A stretch of 64,000 nt of DNA from Pseudomonas fluorescens HK44 (GTDB taxonomy: Bacteria; Pseudomonadota; Gammaproteobacteria; Pseudomonadales; Pseudomonadaceae), in contig NZ_AFOY02000015.1 in NCBI RefSeq assembly GCF_000217955.3, forward strand, positions 124,001 to 188,000, given 5' to 3'. Both the position numbers and the translations under genes were made by a program. This document shows positions 16,706 to 26,442 of the stretch, piece after piece (positions within the stretch are counted from its first letter, which is position 1; each line of letters begins with the position of its first letter). A model generated the notes under the pieces. The model saw only the letters and a list, made by a program, of their open reading frames with translations. It ran no database searches and was not told the DNA's origin.

Positions 16706-17190
16706 TCGAAAATCTCCATCAAGGGGCGCTCATAAGTCGCCTTGAAGTGCTGGATGAATTGCGCTTCGTCATCCAGATCGAACACGTGCAACAGCAAAAT
16801 GCTGCGATCCAGCGCCAGCTCCGACCAGACCGTACCGGGAATCACCGTGGTGATCATCGACAGCGCCGCGAGGCCGTTGGCGTCACGCAGGTCCAGCGGC
16901 ACCTTGATGAACGTTGAGTGTGGCGGCCGTCGACCGGCGTTCAACACGCCCCAAGCGACGGCGAGGTTGGAGGCCAGTACGTCACAGCCGACCTGGAAGA
17001 TCAGGCGCAGGATCACCCCGGGACGACGAATACGGATTGGCAGCGGTCGCAGCTTGCGCATCATCAGCGGTGCGCAAAAGCCCAGAATCGCACCCAGCAG
17101 CAGATTGCCCGGGCTGACGGACTGATTCAGCACCAGCCACAGCAGCCAAAGGGCCAACGACAACCAGGGAGCCGGAAACAGACGTTTCAT
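16702..17190 (-). CDS. mnhE: Na+/H+ antiporter subunit E (Mrp/Pha)
   Basis: This 162-aa membrane protein starts MKRLFPAPWLSLALWLLWLV. It has N-terminal helices and the C-terminal soluble region with the conserved VIPGTVWSELALDRSILLLH block typical of MrpE. ATG 17190 is chosen because it overlaps the stop of subunit D by 4 bp and gives the family length; the open frame extends upstream only as a shadow of subunit D. Confidence 0.92.
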   Translation of the reverse strand: MKRLFPAPWLSLALWLLWLVLNQSVSPGNLLLGAILGFCAPLMMRKLRPLPIRIRRPGVILRLIFQVGCDVLASNLAVAWGVLNAGRRPPHSTFIKVPLDLRDANGLAALSMITTVIPGTVWSELALDRSILLLHVFDLDDEAQFIQHFKATYERPLMEIFE

Positions 17191-18872
17191 GGTTGCACCT
17201 CCCGCATCGTGGTTTTGGCTTCGGGGTTTGGTACGGCGCGGGTGCCGAGTACCGCCATCACGTATTGCTGCGGATTGTTCAAGGTGTTGGCGGCCGCCTG
17301 GGTGTAGCGCATCAGCGGTTCGGCGTTGAAGGTCAACACGATGCTCAAGGCCAGCAGGGCAAAGATCGGCACGCATTCCAGGCGCCGCAGCACCGGTGAC
17401 GGGCGTTCTGCGGGCGTCCAGAAACGCTGGATGCCCAGGCGCGAGAAGGCGATCAACGAGGTAAGCCCGGACAGGATCAGCAGCGCCAGCAGGCTCCATG
17501 CCGCGTTCGATATCGGCTGCTCACCCGAGACGCCAAGGCCCAACGGATTGAGCAGGGCGCTGAGCAAGCCGAGTTTGCCGATGAACCCGGAGAGCGGCGG
17601 CATGCCGATGATCAGCAGGGCGCAGGCAATGAAGCTTAAGCCAAGGAACGCCATCGTCCAGGGAATCACCTGACCGACCAGGGCTTTCTGGTCGTCATCG
17701 AGGTTGATGCCCTTGGTCGGCGGTGAGGATTCCAGCGGTCGCGGTAGCGCTTCGACTTCATCGTCCAGCGGCATCTCGATGGCGGTGCGCGAGCGTTCGA
17801 TCAGTTCCGCCAGCAGGAATAGCGCGCTCAGCGCCAGGGTCGAGCTGACCAGATAGAACAGCGCCGCGCCGATCAGGCTCGGCTGGGCAAAACCGATGGC
17901 TGACAGCAGGATCCCCGCTGACACCAGGATACTGAGGCTGGCCATGCGTTCCAGTCGCTGCGTGGCGAGGATCGCCAGCGCCGCGCAGACAATCGTCGCC
18001 ATGCCGCCGTAGGTCAGCCAGTCGCCGCCAAAGTACGCCGATGCACCGGCCTGGCCGGAGAACAGCAGGGTCCACAGACGCAGCAAGGTGTAGACGCCGA
18101 CCTTGGTCATGATCGCGAACATCGCCGCCACCGGCGCACTGGCCGAGGAGTAGGCCGGGGCCAGCCAGAAGTTCAACGGCCACATCCCGGCCTTGGCCAG
18201 GAACGCCACGGCCAGAATCGCCGCACCGGCATGCAGCAAGCCGCGATCGGCTGCCGGCACCAGCGGGATCTTCTGCGCCAGGTCGGCCATGTTCAGGGTG
18301 CCGGTGACGCCATAGATCAGCGCTGCGCCAATCAGGAACAGCGATGAGGCCAGCAGGTTGATCGAAATGTAATGCAGGCCCGACGACACCCGGGCGCGCC
18401 CCGAACCGTGCAGCATCAAGCCGTAAGACGCCGCCAGCAGCACTTCGAAAAACACGAAGAGGTTGAACAGGTCAGCGGTCAGGAAGGCCCCGTAAAGGCC
18501 CATCAACTGAATCTGGAACAGCGCGTGGAAGCTGGCGCCGGCACTGTCCCAGCGGGCCATGGCGAACAGCAGGGCGCTGACGCCGATGATCCCGGTCAGC
18601 ACCAGCATCAGCGCCGACAGGCGATCGACCACCAGCACGATACCGAACGGTGCCTGCCAGTTGCCCGGCAGGTACACGCCGATGGAGCCGGGCACGCCTT
18701 GCGCCTGGGTCCACTGCAGCAACAGCACGGAAACGCCCAGGCCCAGCAGGCTGGAGAACAGGTTGATCCGGGCTTTGAGCGGGCGGTGTTTTTCGCCGAG
18801 CATCAACATCAGCGCCGCCGTCAGCAACGGCAGCAGAATCGGTGCAGCGATCAGATGGGGCATCCAGCTCAT
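17187..18872 (-). CDS. mnhD: Na+/H+ antiporter subunit D (Mrp/Pha)
   Basis: This 561-aa polytopic protein is homologous to respiratory complex I subunits NuoL/M/N. The proton-channel core is visible as PLNFWLAPAYSSASAPVAAM, with the family lysines and glutamates in membrane helices. A cytoplasmic loop at about 380-400 is acidic and proline-rich. It should form a proton/cation path with subunit A. Four-bp overlaps with subunits C and E mark tight coupling. Confidence 0.93.
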   Translation of the reverse strand: MSWMPHLIAAPILLPLLTAALMLMLGEKHRPLKARINLFSSLLGLGVSVLLLQWTQAQGVPGSIGVYLPGNWQAPFGIVLVVDRLSALMLVLTGIIGVSALLFAMARWDSAGASFHALFQIQLMGLYGAFLTADLFNLFVFFEVLLAASYGLMLHGSGRARVSSGLHYISINLLASSLFLIGAALIYGVTGTLNMADLAQKIPLVPAADRGLLHAGAAILAVAFLAKAGMWPLNFWLAPAYSSASAPVAAMFAIMTKVGVYTLLRLWTLLFSGQAGASAYFGGDWLTYGGMATIVCAALAILATQRLERMASLSILVSAGILLSAIGFAQPSLIGAALFYLVSSTLALSALFLLAELIERSRTAIEMPLDDEVEALPRPLESSPPTKGINLDDDQKALVGQVIPWTMAFLGLSFIACALLIIGMPPLSGFIGKLGLLSALLNPLGLGVSGEQPISNAAWSLLALLILSGLTSLIAFSRLGIQRFWTPAERPSPVLRRLECVPIFALLALSIVLTFNAEPLMRYTQAAANTLNNPQQYVMAVLGTRAVPNPEAKTTMREVQP

Positions 18873-19213
18873 TCTTTAGGCTCCCGGCCATCGACATGGT
18901 CGGTGCCGGTCAGGCCCCGGGACGCCAGCAGCACCACCAGGAACAGTGCGGTCATGGCGAAGCTGATGACGATGGCAGTGAGTACCAGCGCCTGGGGCAG
19001 TGGGTCGGTGTAATGCAGCAGGTCCTGGGGCACGCCGTCCTTGATGATCGGCTCTTTGCCGATGAACAGGCTGCCCATGCTGAAGATGAACAGATTGACC
19101 CCGTAAGACAGCAGGCACAGGCCCATGACTACCTGAAAGGTCCGTGGGCGCAGCACCAGCCAGACTCCGGAGGCCGCCAGGACGCCAATGGCAATTGCGA
19201 TAACTTCTTCCAT
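18869..19213 (-). CDS. mnhC: Na+/H+ antiporter subunit C (Mrp/Pha)
   Basis: This 114-aa subunit is homologous to NuoK, with three hydrophobic helices. The YGVNLFIFSMGSLF and PLPQALVLTAIVISFAMTAL segments are diagnostic. Its start codon overlaps the stop of the fused AB subunit by one base (TGATG), and its end overlaps subunit D by 4 bp. Confidence 0.94.
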   Translation of the reverse strand: MEEVIAIAIGVLAASGVWLVLRPRTFQVVMGLCLLSYGVNLFIFSMGSLFIGKEPIIKDGVPQDLLHYTDPLPQALVLTAIVISFAMTALFLVVLLASRGLTGTDHVDGREPKE

Positions 19214-22131
19214 CAGGCAGCTCCTGGCTTGGCAATGGGTTTAGGCTGACTGCCCGGCTTGTGGCCACGCACCGATTGGTGCGCCAGGGCAGTCAGGATC
19301 AGCAGCGTCGAACCTACCACCACGGCGTACACGCCGATGTCGAAGAACAGTGCGCTGGCGATATGAATCTCGCCCAGCAACGGCAGCCCGAAATGCCAGG
19401 TGTGGGTGGTCAGGAACGGATAACCGGCGACCATCGCTCCGAGACCGGTGAGCGTGGCAAACAGCAGCCCGGTGCCCATCCAGCGCACCGGCCGCAGGCT
19501 CATCTGCGCCTCGACCCACTGAGTGCCGGCGACCATGTATTGCAGGATGAACGCCACCGACATCACCAGGCCTGCGACAAATCCGCCGCCGGGTTGATTG
19601 TGCCCGCGCATGAACAGGTAGAACGACACCACCAGCGCAATCGGCAGCAACAGCCGCACCAGCACCGCCGGGACCATCATGAAGCCCAGTGCGGTATCGC
19701 TGGCGTGACGCGGGTTGACCAGATCGGTGACCACGTCCGGTGCCAGCAGGCGCTGCTGTGCCGGCAGCTGCATGCTTTCTTTCGGTGGACGGAAGCGTCG
19801 CAGCAGGGCAAACACGGCCAGCGCCACGGCCACCAGCACGGTGATTTCACCGAGGGTATCGAAGCCCCGGAAGTCCACCAGCATCACGTTCACCACGTTG
19901 CTGCCGCCACCTTCGGGCAACGCGCGACTGAGGTAAAAGGAGGAGATGTCGTTCGGTGTCTGGCGGGTCAGCATGGCGTAGGCGAGCAGCGCCATGCCGA
20001 CGCCGACCGCGCTCGACAGCAGCAAGTCGCGCAGACGGCGAACCCGTGCCTTGGGCTCGCTGCCGGGCAGTGGCGAGACCTCTTCGATCCGCCGTGGCAG
20101 CCAACGCAGGCCCAGCAGGATCAGCACGGTGGTCACCACCTCGACCACCAATTGGGTCAGGGCCAGGTCCGGCGCCGAGAACCAGACGAAGGTGACGCAG
20201 GTCATCATGCCGCAGACACTGACCATGGTCAGGGCCGCGAGCCGGTGGTACTTGGCTTGCCAGGCGGCGCCCAGCGCGCAGGTAATCGCCAGCAACCAGA
20301 GCGCGACGAAGACGACCGAGCCGGGGATCTTCGGCCGCTCGCCCCAGCTCAAGCCGCTGTGCAGCAGCGGAATCAACCCTGCCAACACGGCTACCAGCAC
20401 CAGCAGGAACAGCTGGGTTTGCAAGCGCGTGGTACTCACTCGCCGCTCCAGCCGTCGGGCGAGGCGCATCATCACCACCAGGCTGCGTTCGAACAGGCGC
20501 TTGCCGTTGAGGCGGCCAATGAGAGGCGGGTAGTTGAACCGCCCGCGTTTGAGCGGGTTGCGCAGCAGCAGGTACACAACGATACCGGCGGACATGGCGA
20601 TCAGGCTCATGATCATCGGCGCGTTCCAGCCGTGCCAGATCGCCAGGCTGTATTCGGGCAAGGTACCACCCACCACCGGCAGGGCCGCGGCGGCGAGTAA
20701 CGGGCCGACCACCTGGGCCGGGAAAATCCCGACCACCAGGCAGGTGAACACCAGCAACTCCACTGGCGCACGCATCCAGCGCGGCGGTTCGTGCGGGGTG
20801 TGCGGCAGGTCGGTGGCGGTAGGACCGAAGAACACATCAACCGTAAAGCGCAGCGAATAGGCGACGCTGAACGTACCGGCGATGGTCGCGACGATCGGCA
20901 GGGTCGTCTCGATCCAGGCCGAGGCATTAATGAACACGGTTTCGGCGAAAAACATTTCTTTCGAGAGGAAACCGTTGAGCAACGGCACGCCAGCCATCGA
21001 GGCGCTGGCAACCATTGCCAGGGTCGCGGTGAACGGGATCAGTTTGATCAGGCCGCTGAGCTTGCGAATGTCGCGGGTGCCGCTTTCGTGGTCGATGATC
21101 CCGGCGGCCATGAACAGCGAGGCCTTGAAAGTGGCATGGTTGAGAATATGGAACACCGCCGCGACGGCGGCCAGCGGGCTGTTCAGGCCCAGCAACAGGG
21201 TGATCAGACCCAGATGGCTGATGGTCGAGTAGGCCAGCAGGCCCTTGAGGTCGTTCTGGAACATTGCGCAGTAGGCGCCGAGCAACAACGTACAAGCGCC
21301 GGCCCCGCTGACGATGTAGAACCATTCTTCGCTGCCGGACAGCGACGGCCACAGCCGTGCCAAAAGGAAAACCCCGGCCTTGACCATAGTCGCCGAGTGC
21401 AGGTAAGCCGAGACCGGTGTTGGAGCGGCCATGGCATGGGGCAGCCAGAAATGGAAAGGGAACTGGGCGCTTTTGCTCAAGGCGCCGATCAGGATCAGCG
21501 GCAGCAGGATGGGGTACAGCGCATGGGCGCGAATCAGATCGCCGGCGGCCAGGACCTTGTCCAGGTCATAGCTGCCTACGACATGGCCGAGCAGCATCAC
21601 CCCCGCCAGCAGGCACAAACCACCGGCGCCGGTCACCATCAGCGCCATGTAGGCGCCACGGCGAGCATCGGCGCGGTGGTGCCAATAGCCGATCAACAGG
21701 AACGAGAAGAGGCTGGTCAGCTCCCAGAAGAACACCATTTGAATGAGGTTGCCGGAGATCACCAGCCCGAGCATGGCGCCCATGAACGCCAGGAAAAACG
21801 CGAAGAAACGCGGCACCGGGTCTTCCGGTGACATGTAATACCGCGCGTACAGCGACACCAGCGTGCCGATGCCCAGCACCAGCATCGAGAACAGCCAGGC
21901 GAAACCGTCCATGCGCAGGACGAAATTCAAGCCCAGGCTCGGTAGCCAGAAGATCTCTTCGCGAATCACGCCGCCATGGGCGATCTGCGGGTACAGCAAA
22001 GCCACCTGGACAGTGCCGATCAGGGCGACCAGGCCAGCGAGTGTTGATTCAGTATTACGTGCGTTGTGCGGCAGCAAGGCCGCCAGACAGCTGCCAATAA
22101 AAGGCAGAAGCAGTAGAACTATCAGGGACAT
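19213..22131 (-). CDS. Na+/H+ antiporter subunit A, fused A+B (PhaAB type)
   Basis: This 972-aa protein is the large subunit of a group 2 Mrp antiporter. The N-terminal 500 or so residues are a NuoL-like proton channel, with FPFHFWLPHAMAAPTPVSAYLH and downstream HILNHATFKASLFMAAG. The middle holds the MrpA-specific region (LTLTQLVVEVVTTVLILLGL). The last 200 residues are an MrpB-like domain (GHNQPGGGFVAGLVMSVAF). It is the first gene of a six-gene minus-strand operon. The complex exchanges Na+ (or K+) for protons across the inner membrane and supports salt and alkaline tolerance. No regulator was seen. Confidence 0.94.
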   Translation of the reverse strand: MSLIVLLLLPFIGSCLAALLPHNARNTESTLAGLVALIGTVQVALLYPQIAHGGVIREEIFWLPSLGLNFVLRMDGFAWLFSMLVLGIGTLVSLYARYYMSPEDPVPRFFAFFLAFMGAMLGLVISGNLIQMVFFWELTSLFSFLLIGYWHHRADARRGAYMALMVTGAGGLCLLAGVMLLGHVVGSYDLDKVLAAGDLIRAHALYPILLPLILIGALSKSAQFPFHFWLPHAMAAPTPVSAYLHSATMVKAGVFLLARLWPSLSGSEEWFYIVSGAGACTLLLGAYCAMFQNDLKGLLAYSTISHLGLITLLLGLNSPLAAVAAVFHILNHATFKASLFMAAGIIDHESGTRDIRKLSGLIKLIPFTATLAMVASASMAGVPLLNGFLSKEMFFAETVFINASAWIETTLPIVATIAGTFSVAYSLRFTVDVFFGPTATDLPHTPHEPPRWMRAPVELLVFTCLVVGIFPAQVVGPLLAAAALPVVGGTLPEYSLAIWHGWNAPMIMSLIAMSAGIVVYLLLRNPLKRGRFNYPPLIGRLNGKRLFERSLVVMMRLARRLERRVSTTRLQTQLFLLVLVAVLAGLIPLLHSGLSWGERPKIPGSVVFVALWLLAITCALGAAWQAKYHRLAALTMVSVCGMMTCVTFVWFSAPDLALTQLVVEVVTTVLILLGLRWLPRRIEEVSPLPGSEPKARVRRLRDLLLSSAVGVGMALLAYAMLTRQTPNDISSFYLSRALPEGGGSNVVNVMLVDFRGFDTLGEITVLVAVALAVFALLRRFRPPKESMQLPAQQRLLAPDVVTDLVNPRHASDTALGFMMVPAVLVRLLLPIALVVSFYLFMRGHNQPGGGFVAGLVMSVAFILQYMVAGTQWVEAQMSLRPVRWMGTGLLFATLTGLGAMVAGYPFLTTHTWHFGLPLLGEIHIASALFFDIGVYAVVVGSTLLILTALAHQSVRGHKPGSQPKPIAKPGAA

Positions 22132-22330
22132 AGGATTCTAATCTGCGGAAGTTTGTGAAAGATCATACGTGCCGAGCCCCGGATCACCAACCGCCAAGCT
22201 GTGGCAGAATCCTACAAGGTCGGCTGAAAATGCCTGATTCACATTGTTTCGAAGGGCTGTGCTCGACCGCTCGGACGCCATCGTAGCTTGCTCGCGATGA
22301 CTATTTTTCAAGCACCGCAGATTTCACGTC

Positions 22331-23266
22331 TTAACCTTGAATTTCCTGTTCCAGCTCTTCTTCAGTCGAAGCAGTCTTACCCTTGGTCTTCAGTTCACTG
22401 ACAATCACCGCCGCGACAATCAATGCCGCGCCGAACAACGCCAGCCCCGGCAGCCTCTCGCCCGCGATACGCCCGGCGATACCGGCCCAGACCGGTTCTC
22501 CGGCATAGATCAGCGTCGCGCGGGTCGGTGAAACGCTTTTCTGCGCCCAGTTCATCGCCACTTGAATCGCCGCACTGGCGGCGCCCAGGCCCACCGCGCT
22601 GGCCAACAGCAACCAGGAAAAACCGGGAAGCGTTTCCTGAGTCGGCACAATCATCAAAAATGCCAGTACCGAAGTGGTTGCCAGTTGCACTACGGTGACT
22701 CGACGCACGTCGACCCGGCCAGCATAGGTGCCGATCAGAATGATTTCGGCGGCGATGGCGACGGCACTGATCAGTGTGGCGATTTCCCCCGAACTGAAAT
22801 TCAACGACGCCCCGGCAGGGCCTGAAAGCAGCATCAAACCGGTAAACGCCAGCATGATGCCAATGCTCGGCATCAACCCTGGCCGACGTCCCAGCACCAG
22901 CCATTGCAGCAAGGGCACGAAAGGCACGTATAACGCGGTGATGAACGCAGACTGACTGCTGAGGATGGTCTGCAAGCCGACGGTTTGCAGGCCATAGCCG
23001 AGCATGATTGCCACGCCTATGAACATGCCGGCCTTGAGTTCGAACAGGGTCAGCTCACGCAGGCTGCGCCAGGAGAACAGCGCGACGATGCTCGCCGCTG
23101 CAGCGAAGCGCAGGCCGACGAAAAACATCGGCCCGCTGACCGTCATCGCATGCTGCACCAGCAGGAACGTCCCGCCCCAGACCATGGTAATCAGCACCAG
23201 CACGCATTCAGCCTTGCTGAACCGTGAGAAAAAGGCAGAGGGATTGGAAGAATTCACCGACGTCAT
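22331..23266 (-). CDS. EamA/DMT-family transporter
   Basis: This 311-aa inner-membrane protein has two EamA repeats of five helices each. The first opens VLVLITMVWGGTFLLVQHAM and the second ends around WAGIAGRIAGERLPG. Members export amino acids or other metabolites; the substrate cannot be read here. I chose ATG 23266 because upstream codons run into the divergent promoter region. It is divergent from a cupin-type regulator, which is a common regulator-exporter pairing. The C-terminus is charged (EEELEQE). Confidence 0.88.
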   Translation of the reverse strand: MTSVNSSNPSAFFSRFSKAECVLVLITMVWGGTFLLVQHAMTVSGPMFFVGLRFAAAASIVALFSWRSLRELTLFELKAGMFIGVAIMLGYGLQTVGLQTILSSQSAFITALYVPFVPLLQWLVLGRRPGLMPSIGIMLAFTGLMLLSGPAGASLNFSSGEIATLISAVAIAAEIILIGTYAGRVDVRRVTVVQLATTSVLAFLMIVPTQETLPGFSWLLLASAVGLGAASAAIQVAMNWAQKSVSPTRATLIYAGEPVWAGIAGRIAGERLPGLALFGAALIVAAVIVSELKTKGKTASTEEELEQEIQG

Positions 23267-23350
23267 GGCCTTGCGCACTACCTGAGGGGGACGCACAATG
23301 CGCCCGAAGTTGGGCAGTATACTGCGCAAACCTACTAAGTGAGCAATATA
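23267..23350. promoter_or_regulatory. Divergent promoter region with operator-like palindromes
   Basis: GCAGTATACTGC at 23314-23325 is a perfect 12-bp palindrome. A related imperfect copy, GCAATATAGTGC, lies at 23343-23354 at the start of the regulator gene, with centres 29 bp apart. This is a plausible pair of binding sites for the adjacent helix-turn-helix regulator controlling itself and the transporter. Confidence 0.45.
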
Positions 23351-23914
23351 GTGCACAAAGATTCCGGCCAACGGGCCTCCGTCCTGCAACACGTCAGCCA
23401 GAACGTCCGACGCCTGCGCCATGCCGCAGAGCTGAGCCAGACGGCATTGGCGGAAAAATCCGGGGTCAGCCGACGGATGCTGGTGGCCATCGAAGCGGGT
23501 GAAAAAAACGTCAGCCTGACCACCCTCGACCGGGTGGCCGAAGCCTTGGACGTAGCCTTCAGCGACCTGATTCAGGCCCCCGAGGTGCGTGACCCGAGCC
23601 GCATCAACGAACTGGCGTGGGCCGGTCTGATTCCCGGTAGTAAAGCCGTGCTGTTGGCCAAGGCCAATGCCAGCCGTGAAGTCGAACTCTGGGAATGGCG
23701 GCTGGAGCCGGGCGAGCAATACCTTTCGGAGCCGGATGCCGATGGCTGGAGTGAACAGCTGTATGTCTTCGAAGGCAGCCTGACCCTGGTGCTGGGGGAC
23801 GAGGAACGCAGCCTTGCGACGGGTGAGTTCATCAGCTTCGCCAGTAACCGGCCCCACGCCTATCGCAATGACGGGACAGTGGCGACACGGTTTGTGCGCA
23901 ACGTGGTGCTCTGA
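23351..23914 (+). CDS. XRE-family regulator with cupin domain
   Basis: This protein of about 187 aa has an N-terminal lambda-repressor-like helix-turn-helix (LSQTALAEKSGVSRRMLVAIEAGEKNVSL). A C-terminal cupin sensor domain follows, with GEQYLSEPDADGWSEQLYVFEGSLTLVLGD and the later GEFISFASNRPHAYRNDG. Such proteins repress adjacent transporter or catabolic genes and respond to small ligands. The start is uncertain: GTG 23351 gives HKDSGQRASV, while GTG 23339 gives four more residues. Both lie inside the operator-like region. Confidence 0.85.
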   Translation: MHKDSGQRASVLQHVSQNVRRLRHAAELSQTALAEKSGVSRRMLVAIEAGEKNVSLTTLDRVAEALDVAFSDLIQAPEVRDPSRINELAWAGLIPGSKAVLLAKANASREVELWEWRLEPGEQYLSEPDADGWSEQLYVFEGSLTLVLGDEERSLATGEFISFASNRPHAYRNDGTVATRFVRNVVL

Positions 23915-23981
23915 AACAGATCATCGTCCCCTATAACGCCCAGTGATACATTTCAAACAAACATGGATCGTAGAGAACTGC

Positions 23982-25409
23982 ATGACTGAAACTCCAGGCG
24001 GACAAGCAACAGACGTACTGCGCAACGCTGACATCCTGATCGTCGGCGGTGGCCTGAGCGGCACGTTACTGGCCATGCATTTGATGCGCTTGCCCGGCAA
24101 GCGTCAGGTGCTGGTGATCGAACCCCGTGCCGAGCTGGGGCGGGGCGAGGCCTACAGCGCGGTTGAATTGGGCCACACGCTGAACAGCAATGCCGCGCGG
24201 ATGAGTGTCGACCTGGACAATGCCGATGACCTGACCCAATGGCTGAGCGCATTTATTGCCAACGGCGGTTGGCCTGAGTCGGACCAGCAGTCAGTGCCGG
24301 TCGCCGAGTTGTTCCCGCCTCGGGGCATTTTCGGCCTGTATGTGCAGCAACGGTTGGCCGAAGCCCGGGCCGTCGGCGCGGGCTATGGCTCAAGCGTCGA
24401 GCACGTGTGCGGGGAAGTGGTCGACCTGCAGGCTGATGAACACGCCACGTTGCTGACATTGAGTGATGGTTCGCGGTTGCGCGGCGCTTTTACGGTGCTG
24501 GCGACCGGCTTGTTTCCGGCTGCGCGAACCCCACAAACCGAGTCCAGTGGCTTGAACGCCGCCGCCGTCGATCCTTGGGATGTGGCGGCCATGACGCAGC
24601 TTGATCCGCAATCGACGGTGTTGATCATCGGTTCGGGCCTGACCATGGTCGATGCCGTGGTGTCGCTGGAACAGGCCGGGCATCGTGGGCCGATCGAAGT
24701 GTTTTCCCGTCATGGCTTGTTGCCGCATGTACGTCGGCAACCGCCGGCATGGGTGGATTTTCTGGCCGAAGATCCCGGCATTCGCAGCCCGCGTCAGTTG
24801 ATGCATGAACTGCGACGCCATTGCCGTGCGGCGATGGCGGACGGTATCGACTGGCAGGCGCCGCTGGATACTGTGCGGGCGCATATCGGGCGGCTGTGGA
24901 GTCAGGCGACGGATCTGCAGCGCCGGCAGTTTGTGCGGCATGTACGGCCGTGGTGGGAAAGTCATCACCACCGGTCGCCACCCTTGAGTGCCGAGTTGGT
25001 GGCGCGTTTGCATCAGTCAGGGCGCCTGCGGATTCAGGCTGCATCGTTCAAAGGCCTGGCGCCCTCGTTGGAGGGGCGGGTGAACCTTCGCATTCGTCGT
25101 CGCGGGGAGTCTGAAGTGACGGTGGTCAGTGGCGATGCGCTGATCAACTCCAGTGGTATCGAATATGACTGGCGCCGGGTAGCCCGACCCTTGCCGCAGC
25201 AACTGCTGGCCCGCGGCTTGATCCAACCGGGGCCATTGGCGCTGGGCATCGCAGCGGATGCGAGTGGGGCGGTGATGGATGCCGAGGGGCAGGTTGCCCG
25301 ACGCTTGTTCGCCATGGGCCCACCCCTGCGTGGAATGTGGTGGGAAAGCACGGCAGTGACCGACGTGGCGAGCCATGCCAAGGCGTTGGCCCTACGGCTG
25401 GCGCGCTGA
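23982..25409 (+). CDS. FAD/NAD(P)-binding protein
   Basis: This 475-aa flavoprotein has an N-terminal dinucleotide fold (ADILIVGGGLSGTLLAMHL), a second nucleotide-binding fold near residue 210 (TVLIIGSGLTMVDAVVSLEQ) and a C-terminal region with GIEYDW and a family-type end. It resembles the FAD-NAD(P)-binding proteins of the PF13454 type (COG4529), sometimes linked to siderophore or amine chemistry. The substrate is unknown. ATG 23982 places the glycine motif at residue 20; the upstream ATG 23943 is less likely. There is no clear partner gene. Confidence 0.82.
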   Translation: MTETPGGQATDVLRNADILIVGGGLSGTLLAMHLMRLPGKRQVLVIEPRAELGRGEAYSAVELGHTLNSNAARMSVDLDNADDLTQWLSAFIANGGWPESDQQSVPVAELFPPRGIFGLYVQQRLAEARAVGAGYGSSVEHVCGEVVDLQADEHATLLTLSDGSRLRGAFTVLATGLFPAARTPQTESSGLNAAAVDPWDVAAMTQLDPQSTVLIIGSGLTMVDAVVSLEQAGHRGPIEVFSRHGLLPHVRRQPPAWVDFLAEDPGIRSPRQLMHELRRHCRAAMADGIDWQAPLDTVRAHIGRLWSQATDLQRRQFVRHVRPWWESHHHRSPPLSAELVARLHQSGRLRIQAASFKGLAPSLEGRVNLRIRRRGESEVTVVSGDALINSSGIEYDWRRVARPLPQQLLARGLIQPGPLALGIAADASGAVMDAEGQVARRLFAMGPPLRGMWWESTAVTDVASHAKALALRLAR

Positions 25410-25437
25410 GCGTTGCCATAAAGCAGCGCTGGAGCGA

Positions 25438-26301
25438 TCAGACCTCCCTGATATTGACCCAGCGTTGCTCCCGCGCCGCCAGCCGAATCGCTGCCGCCAG
25501 GCGTTCCACTTCCCAGGCCTCCTCGAAATCAGTGCCATCCTGGCCTTGCCCGGCCAAGGCCATGATCAGCGCGTGCACTTGCAGCGTCTTCAACTCGTTG
25601 TAGCCCAACTGATGCCCGGGTGCAGGGCTGAACGCCGCGTAGCCGGGCAGGTTCGGCCCGGCCAGTAAACGCTGGAAACCGTCCTGGCCGGCGCGGCACA
25701 GGCGTAATTCATTCAAGCGCTCCTGATCGAACGCCAGGGTGCCCCGGGTGCCGCTGATCTCGAAGCTCAGATGATTCTTGTAGCCGTGCTTGAGCCAACT
25801 GCTGCTGAAGGTGCCACGAGCGCCGTTGGCAAAGCGCAGCAGGGCGTGGGCCTGATCGTCGACGGCAATGCTGCGTTGTTCCGGGCTACCCGCCGTGGCC
25901 GGTCGCTGGCGGTGCACCGTTTGGGTAGCGGCGCACACCGCTTCGACATCGCCCACCAGATAGCGCGCCATGGCCAGCAAATGACTCCCCAGATCCGCCA
26001 GTGCGCCGCCGGCATGTTCGGCCTCGCAGCGCCAGGACCACGGCGAGTTTGGGTCAGCCATGAAGTCTTCGCTGAATTCACCTTGAAAGCTGATGGTCTC
26101 GCCCAGCTCACCGTTTCGAATCAGGTCGCGGGCCAAACCAATGATCGGGTTGTGCTGGTAGTTGTAGCCCACACGGGTGACCACGCCAGCGGCTTTCGCC
26201 GCCAGCTGCATGGCGCTGGCTTGTTGAAGACTGACTGCCAGCGGTTTTTTGCAGTACACCGGTTTGCCAGCGGCGATCGCGGCCATGGCCAGAGGTTCCA
26301 A
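25438..26301 (-). pseudogene. Gfo/Idh/MocA-family oxidoreductase, 5'-truncated
   Basis: The open frame gives 287 residues beginning EPLAMAAIAAGKPVYCKKPL, the mid-part of the Rossmann domain of an NAD(P)-dependent sugar or inositol-type dehydrogenase. The dimerisation and substrate domain follows (VGYNYQHNPIIGLARDLI, ADLGSHLLAMARYLVGD) to a normal end. The first 90 or so residues, which carry the GxGxxG cofactor motif, are missing. Upstream the frame reaches a stop and then histidine-phosphatase-like sequence. The usual E-K-P motif is also K-K-P here. It is very likely non-functional. Confidence 0.85.
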
Positions 26302-26417
26302 GAAGACTCAGGCCCTGGTAATCCTTGCCCGAAAACTCGCCCGGGTGGCGTTCGCCCTGATGAAAAACCAGAGCGAATACCAACCGAATCGACCGTTGCA
26401 GGGTTGTCCTGCAACAT
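26302..26417 (-). pseudogene. Histidine-phosphatase N-terminal remnant
   Basis: Read on the minus strand, this stretch contains WFFIR and ASF in one frame and then FSGKDYQGLSLLG in the next. Together they match the start of phosphoglycerate-mutase-like histidine phosphatases (IRHGQASF..KDY..LS.LG) with a frameshift. Such a gene usually follows SDR-phosphotransferase pairs in pseudomonads. It runs straight into the middle of the MocA-family gene, marking a deletion junction near 26300. Confidence 0.55.
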
Positions 26418-26442
26418 AGAATCTCCCACAGGAGACAGAGAA

